From: J054 sp051008735
Lineage (GTDB): Bacteria; Pseudomonadota; Gammaproteobacteria; Steroidobacterales; GCA-2729495
Assembly (NCBI GenBank): GCA_051008735.1
Contig: JBPCXH010000016.1
Location: 1-9,932 of the forward strand
DNA length: 9,932 nucleotides
Direction of reading: 5' to 3'
In this document: piece after piece, positions 7,306-9,932 of the stretch
Layout of the letters: the number at the start of each line of letters is the position of its first letter
Numbering within the stretch: position 1 is the stretch's first letter
Program-made: the position numbers and the translations under genes
Notes under the pieces: model-generated
Told to the model about the DNA's origin: nothing
Seen by the model: only the letters and a program-made list of their open reading frames with translations
Databases searched by the model: none

Positions 7306-7842
7306 ATGAACTGGATCGATTATGCCCTGTTGGGTTTGCTGGCCCTGTCAGGCGTCGTGGGCTTGTTTCGCGGCCTTGTTAAAGAAGCCTTGTCCCTTGC
7401 CGTTTGGGTTGTGGGCATATGGTGTGCCTGGAATTTTGCTGATCTGGCGGCTGCCCGCATGACCGGCTGGGTCGAGGATCCGGTGCTGCGCTTGTGGACG
7501 GCCCGATTGGTGGTGCTTGTGGGTGTACTTATCGCAGGTGGGCTCTTGACCGCCCTGTTGTCCTTCCTGCTCGATCAAACGGGCCTGACGGGGACCGATC
7601 GACTGCTGGGCGGACTGTTCGGGCTCGGTCGGGGCGCTATCCTGGCCGGACTGGTCGTCATTGCGCTGCAATTCACCGGCTTTGATGCTGATCCTTGGTG
7701 GCAGGAGTCCAAGCTGATACCGTATGCGGCGCCCGTCGCCGATGCTTTGCGCGACGCCGCCTCAGAGGGCATAGACATGCTGCAGGAAGCTGAGCTGCCC
7801 GCCGCTGTAGAATTACCCCAGTCGACCAGAACGGAGCCCTGA
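7306..7842 (+). CDS. cvpA: CvpA family inner-membrane protein
   Basis: This is a 178-residue integral membrane protein with four likely helices (about 4-20, 27-45, 64-86 and 103-123) and a short polar C-terminal tail. The family signature is clear: the NWIDYALL start, GLFRGLVKEALSL between helices 1 and 2, and DRLLGGLFGLGRGAI before helix 4. CvpA was named for colicin V production in E. coli, and later work links it to envelope stress such as bile salts; its molecular activity is not established. ATG 7306 gives the family-typical start. An in-frame GTG at 7195 would add 37 residues lying wholly inside dedD. The gene starts seven bases after dedD and ends six before purF, so the three are almost certainly one transcript. 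Confidence 0.94.
   Translation: MNWIDYALLGLLALSGVVGLFRGLVKEALSLAVWVVGIWCAWNFADLAAARMTGWVEDPVLRLWTARLVVLVGVLIAGGLLTALLSFLLDQTGLTGTDRLLGGLFGLGRGAILAGLVVIALQFTGFDADPWWQESKLIPYAAPVADALRDAASEGIDMLQEAELPAAVELPQSTRTEP
7833..7836 (+). promoter_or_regulatory. Ribosome binding site for purF inside the cvpA end
   Basis: GGAG at 7833-7836 lies 12 bases before GTG 7849, longer than ideal. It is within the last codons of cvpA, so purF is probably translated in coupling with cvpA. Confidence 0.4.
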
Positions 7843-7848
7843 ACAGAC

Positions 7849-9387
7849 GTGTGCGGAATCGTCGGCATCGTTAGTAACCAGCCGGTTAATCAGGCGATCT
7901 ATGACGCCTTAACTGTGCTCCAGCATCGAGGTCAGGACGCGGCGGGTATCGCCACAGACCTTGATGGGACCTTGTACACGCGCAAGGGCAACGGCCTGGT
8001 GCGTGACGTATTTCAACAGCGCCACATGTTGCAGCTGCTGGGTAATTCGGGAATCGGTCACGTCCGCTATCCGACGGCCGGCTGGTCCAGTTCGTCCGAA
8101 GCCCAGCCTTTCTATGTGAATTCGCCGTATGGCATTTGCCTTGCCCACAACGGCAACCTCACTAATGCAGAAGAGCTGAAGCGCGTACTGATTCATGAGG
8201 ATCGTCGCCACCTGAATACAGGTTCGGATACCGAGGCGCTACTGAATGTCTTTGCCGATGAATTACAGCGCCAGGATGGCGGTGGCCTGACGCCCGAGGC
8301 AATTTTTGCCGCAATCAGCCAGGTGCATCGGCGTTGTCGTGGTGGCTACGCTGTCGTCGCGTTGATTATCGGTCACGGTATCGTTGCCTTCCGCGATCCC
8401 CATGGCATACGCCCGGTGTGTATAGGTCGACGCGATACACCCAGTGGTGTGGAGCATATGGTGGCCTCGGAGAGTGTTGCCATGGATGTGCTCGGCTTTG
8501 AGAAAGTTCGAGACATTCTGCCAGGCGAGGGCGTGTTTATTCGCAATGATGGCGAGCTGTTCAGTCAGCAGTGCGGTGAGCGCCACAGCTATACACCTTG
8601 TATTTTCGAGCAGGTTTATTTTTCACGTCCGGATTCCATTATTGACGGGATTTCCGTGTACAAGGCCCGCTTGCGCATGGGGCAGAGTCTGGCTGATCAG
8701 ATTCTCCGCCGGCAACCACATCATGACATTGATGTGGTTATCCCGATCCCGGATTCCAGCCGCACCAGTGCGCTGGAGGTGGCTCACCGACTGCGGGTGA
8801 AGTATCGGGAAGGTTTCGTCAAGAATCGTTATATCGGTCGTACGTTCATTATGCCGGGGCAGGAGCAGCGCAAGAAATCTGTGCGCAGCAAGCTCAATGC
8901 CATTGAACTGGAATTTGCCGGCAAGGCAGTGCTGCTGGTTGATGACTCGATTGTACGCGGCACCACGTCCAAGCAGATTATTGAAATGGCGCGGGAAGCG
9001 GGCGCCAGAAAAGTCTATTTCGCTTCTGCTTCGCCGCCGGTCCGTTATCCCAATGTCTATGGTATCGATATGCCGGCTGCATCAGAACTGGTGGCTTCGA
9101 ATCGCAGCGAGGACGAAGTGGGGAAGTTTATCGGTGCTGACTGGCTGATTTACCAGGAACTTAATGACCTGGTTGCGGCGGTCAACCATGGCAATGCAGA
9201 GATCGATGGCTTCGATGCATCCTGTTTTTCCGGTGACTATGTGACCGGGGATGTCAGTACCACCTATCTGGCGCGTCTGGAAAAGGAGCGCTCCGATCTG
9301 GCCAAGGCGGAGCGTGAGGCGCAACGCCAGGCATTGGAGGGGGATGATGATTCCCTGTCTGCCGGGCCCCAGGCCGGTGCTGCCTGA
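7849..9387 (+). CDS. purF: Amidophosphoribosyltransferase
   Basis: This 512-residue enzyme makes 5-phosphoribosylamine from PRPP and glutamine, the first committed step of purine synthesis. GTG 7849 is fixed as the start because the next codon gives Cys2, which must become N-terminal as the glutaminase nucleophile (CGIVGIV). The N-terminal Ntn-hydrolase domain shows HVRYPTAG, AHNGNLTN (99-106) and NTGSDTEALL. The phosphoribosyltransferase domain carries the PRPP loop VLLVDDSIVRGTTS, with Asp365 and Asp366. The length is close to E. coli PurF (505). The sequence lacks the N-terminal propeptide of the Bacillus type. It is six bases after cvpA, the common cvpA-purF pair. The last ~40 residues are polar and Glu/Arg/Ala-rich, probably a flexible tail. 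Confidence 0.97.
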   Translation: MCGIVGIVSNQPVNQAIYDALTVLQHRGQDAAGIATDLDGTLYTRKGNGLVRDVFQQRHMLQLLGNSGIGHVRYPTAGWSSSSEAQPFYVNSPYGICLAHNGNLTNAEELKRVLIHEDRRHLNTGSDTEALLNVFADELQRQDGGGLTPEAIFAAISQVHRRCRGGYAVVALIIGHGIVAFRDPHGIRPVCIGRRDTPSGVEHMVASESVAMDVLGFEKVRDILPGEGVFIRNDGELFSQQCGERHSYTPCIFEQVYFSRPDSIIDGISVYKARLRMGQSLADQILRRQPHHDIDVVIPIPDSSRTSALEVAHRLRVKYREGFVKNRYIGRTFIMPGQEQRKKSVRSKLNAIELEFAGKAVLLVDDSIVRGTTSKQIIEMAREAGARKVYFASASPPVRYPNVYGIDMPAASELVASNRSEDEVGKFIGADWLIYQELNDLVAAVNHGNAEIDGFDASCFSGDYVTGDVSTTYLARLEKERSDLAKAEREAQRQALEGDDDSLSAGPQAGAA

Positions 9388-9420
9388 GGCTGTGCCAATC
9401 CGGGTCCGGAACATGGCTGT

Positions 9421-9932
9421 ATGCTGAGCACCAAGCCGCGAATTTTTATTATCGATGACAGTGCCGATTACCGCGCACTGTTATCCCATCACGTCACGGC
9501 CCACTGGCCTGACGCTGTGGTACGCGATTACGACCCGCTGTTCTCAGGGCGCTTGCCTGACGCCTTTTCCGGTGCCGGCAATGATCTGGTTTTGCTGGGT
9601 CATCCGGCGGGTAGTGAGGATGCGCTGTCTTGGTTGCGCCAGTTTCGCCAGGTCCGTGGGTTTCCCCCGGTGGTGGTGATCGGTAATGGCGAAGAGCGGC
9701 AAATTGTTGAGGCTATGAAGGCTGGCGCGGCGGAATATCTTTCCAAGAGCCGACTGAATCACGTGCGACTGATCGAGGTGATCGAGGTAGCAATGGGCGG
9801 CACGCCGGCGGCCTCAGGTTTGGCCGAAGCAGGTCTGCCCAGTCTCAAGGGCTATTCGATTAGGGAACAATTGTCAGCCAGCGAAATTTCGTCGGTTTAC
9901 CTGACAACGGAAGACGACAGTGAGCGGACGGC
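9421..9932 (+). CDS. Receiver-like domain fused to Ser/Thr protein kinase, N-terminal part (3' end outside window)
   Basis: An open frame runs from ATG 9421 to the window edge without a stop (170 full codons). Residues ~6-125 resemble a response-regulator receiver: RIFIIDDS with acidic pair Asp12-Asp13, strand NDLVLLG (54-60), strand PPVVVIGNG, and AAEYLSKS with the conserved-type Lys109. The phospho-acceptor position holds Gly60 instead of Asp, and the usual Thr/Ser is Gly88. After a short Ala/Gly linker, residues 143-170 (GYSIREQLSASEISSVYL and on) align with the start of a eukaryotic-type Ser/Thr kinase, with Val159-Tyr160-Leu161 matching VYlA. The start is secure: the frame is that of purF, and no ATG, GTG or TTG lies between the purF stop and 9421. 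A GGA at 9408-9410 may be the ribosome binding site. The partner and substrate are unknown. The kinase call rests on ~28 residues. Confidence 0.75.
   Translation, partial: MLSTKPRIFIIDDSADYRALLSHHVTAHWPDAVVRDYDPLFSGRLPDAFSGAGNDLVLLGHPAGSEDALSWLRQFRQVRGFPPVVVIGNGEERQIVEAMKAGAAEYLSKSRLNHVRLIEVIEVAMGGTPAASGLAEAGLPSLKGYSIREQLSASEISSVYLTTEDDSERT

Noticed and set aside
9385..9387. Nonsense mutation splitting a PurF-kinase fusion, or TGA as selenocysteine
   Set aside because: PurF reaches its normal length before the TGA, the next frame has its own ATG, and no selenocysteine-type hairpin is evident.
1..9932. tRNA, rRNA, CRISPR array, insertion sequence or phage remnant
   Set aside because: By eye I found no regularly spaced repeats, transposase-like protein or tRNA-like arms, and coding genes fill nearly all the window. 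A computed scan was not possible here.

Overview
The window is a stretch of gammaproteobacterial chromosome. All genes lie on the + strand, are tightly packed, and have moderately high GC content. The order is asd (3' part) - fimV - truA - accD - folC - dedD - cvpA - purF - receiver/kinase gene (5' part). The run fimV-truA-(trpF or dedA)-accD-folC-dedD-cvpA-purF is a classic conserved block of Gammaproteobacteria such as Pseudomonas, Xanthomonas and, in part, Escherichia. A FimV with LysM, membrane segment, acidic cytoplasmic domain and C-terminal TPR signature points to a polar-pilus or twitching type gammaproteobacterium. I cannot name the genus. The receiver/kinase gene after purF and the lack of trpF between truA and accD argue against a typical Pseudomonas.

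Layout. 1-576 is the C-terminal 191 residues of aspartate-semialdehyde dehydrogenase. 577-672 is a leader with a candidate promoter, a small inverted repeat and an 11-bp direct repeat. 673-3603 is fimV, the largest gene. 3621-4412 is truA and 4447-5310 is accD. 5339-6607 is folC, followed by a 79-nt gap with a possible -10 box. 6690-7298 is a DedD-like SPOR protein, 7306-7842 is cvpA and 7849-9387 is purF. From 9421 to the right edge runs an open reading frame with no stop: a receiver-like domain joined to the first ~28 residues of an apparent eukaryotic-type Ser/Thr kinase. No gap exceeds 100 nt. I saw no tRNA, rRNA, CRISPR, insertion sequence or phage gene.

Functions. The block mixes amino-acid synthesis (asd), the pilus and polar hub (fimV), tRNA modification (truA), fatty-acid synthesis (accD), folate polyglutamylation (folC), septal peptidoglycan binding (dedD), a membrane protein linked to colicin V export (cvpA), and the first committed step of purine synthesis (purF). 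folC, dedD, cvpA and purF are close enough to be one transcription unit, and the receiver/kinase gene may be its last member.

The only part that looks out of the ordinary is the gene at the right edge. Its receiver domain lacks the phospho-acceptor aspartate, and its kinase glycine-rich loop has serines where glycines are expected. The rest is a well-conserved housekeeping region with small local oddities.
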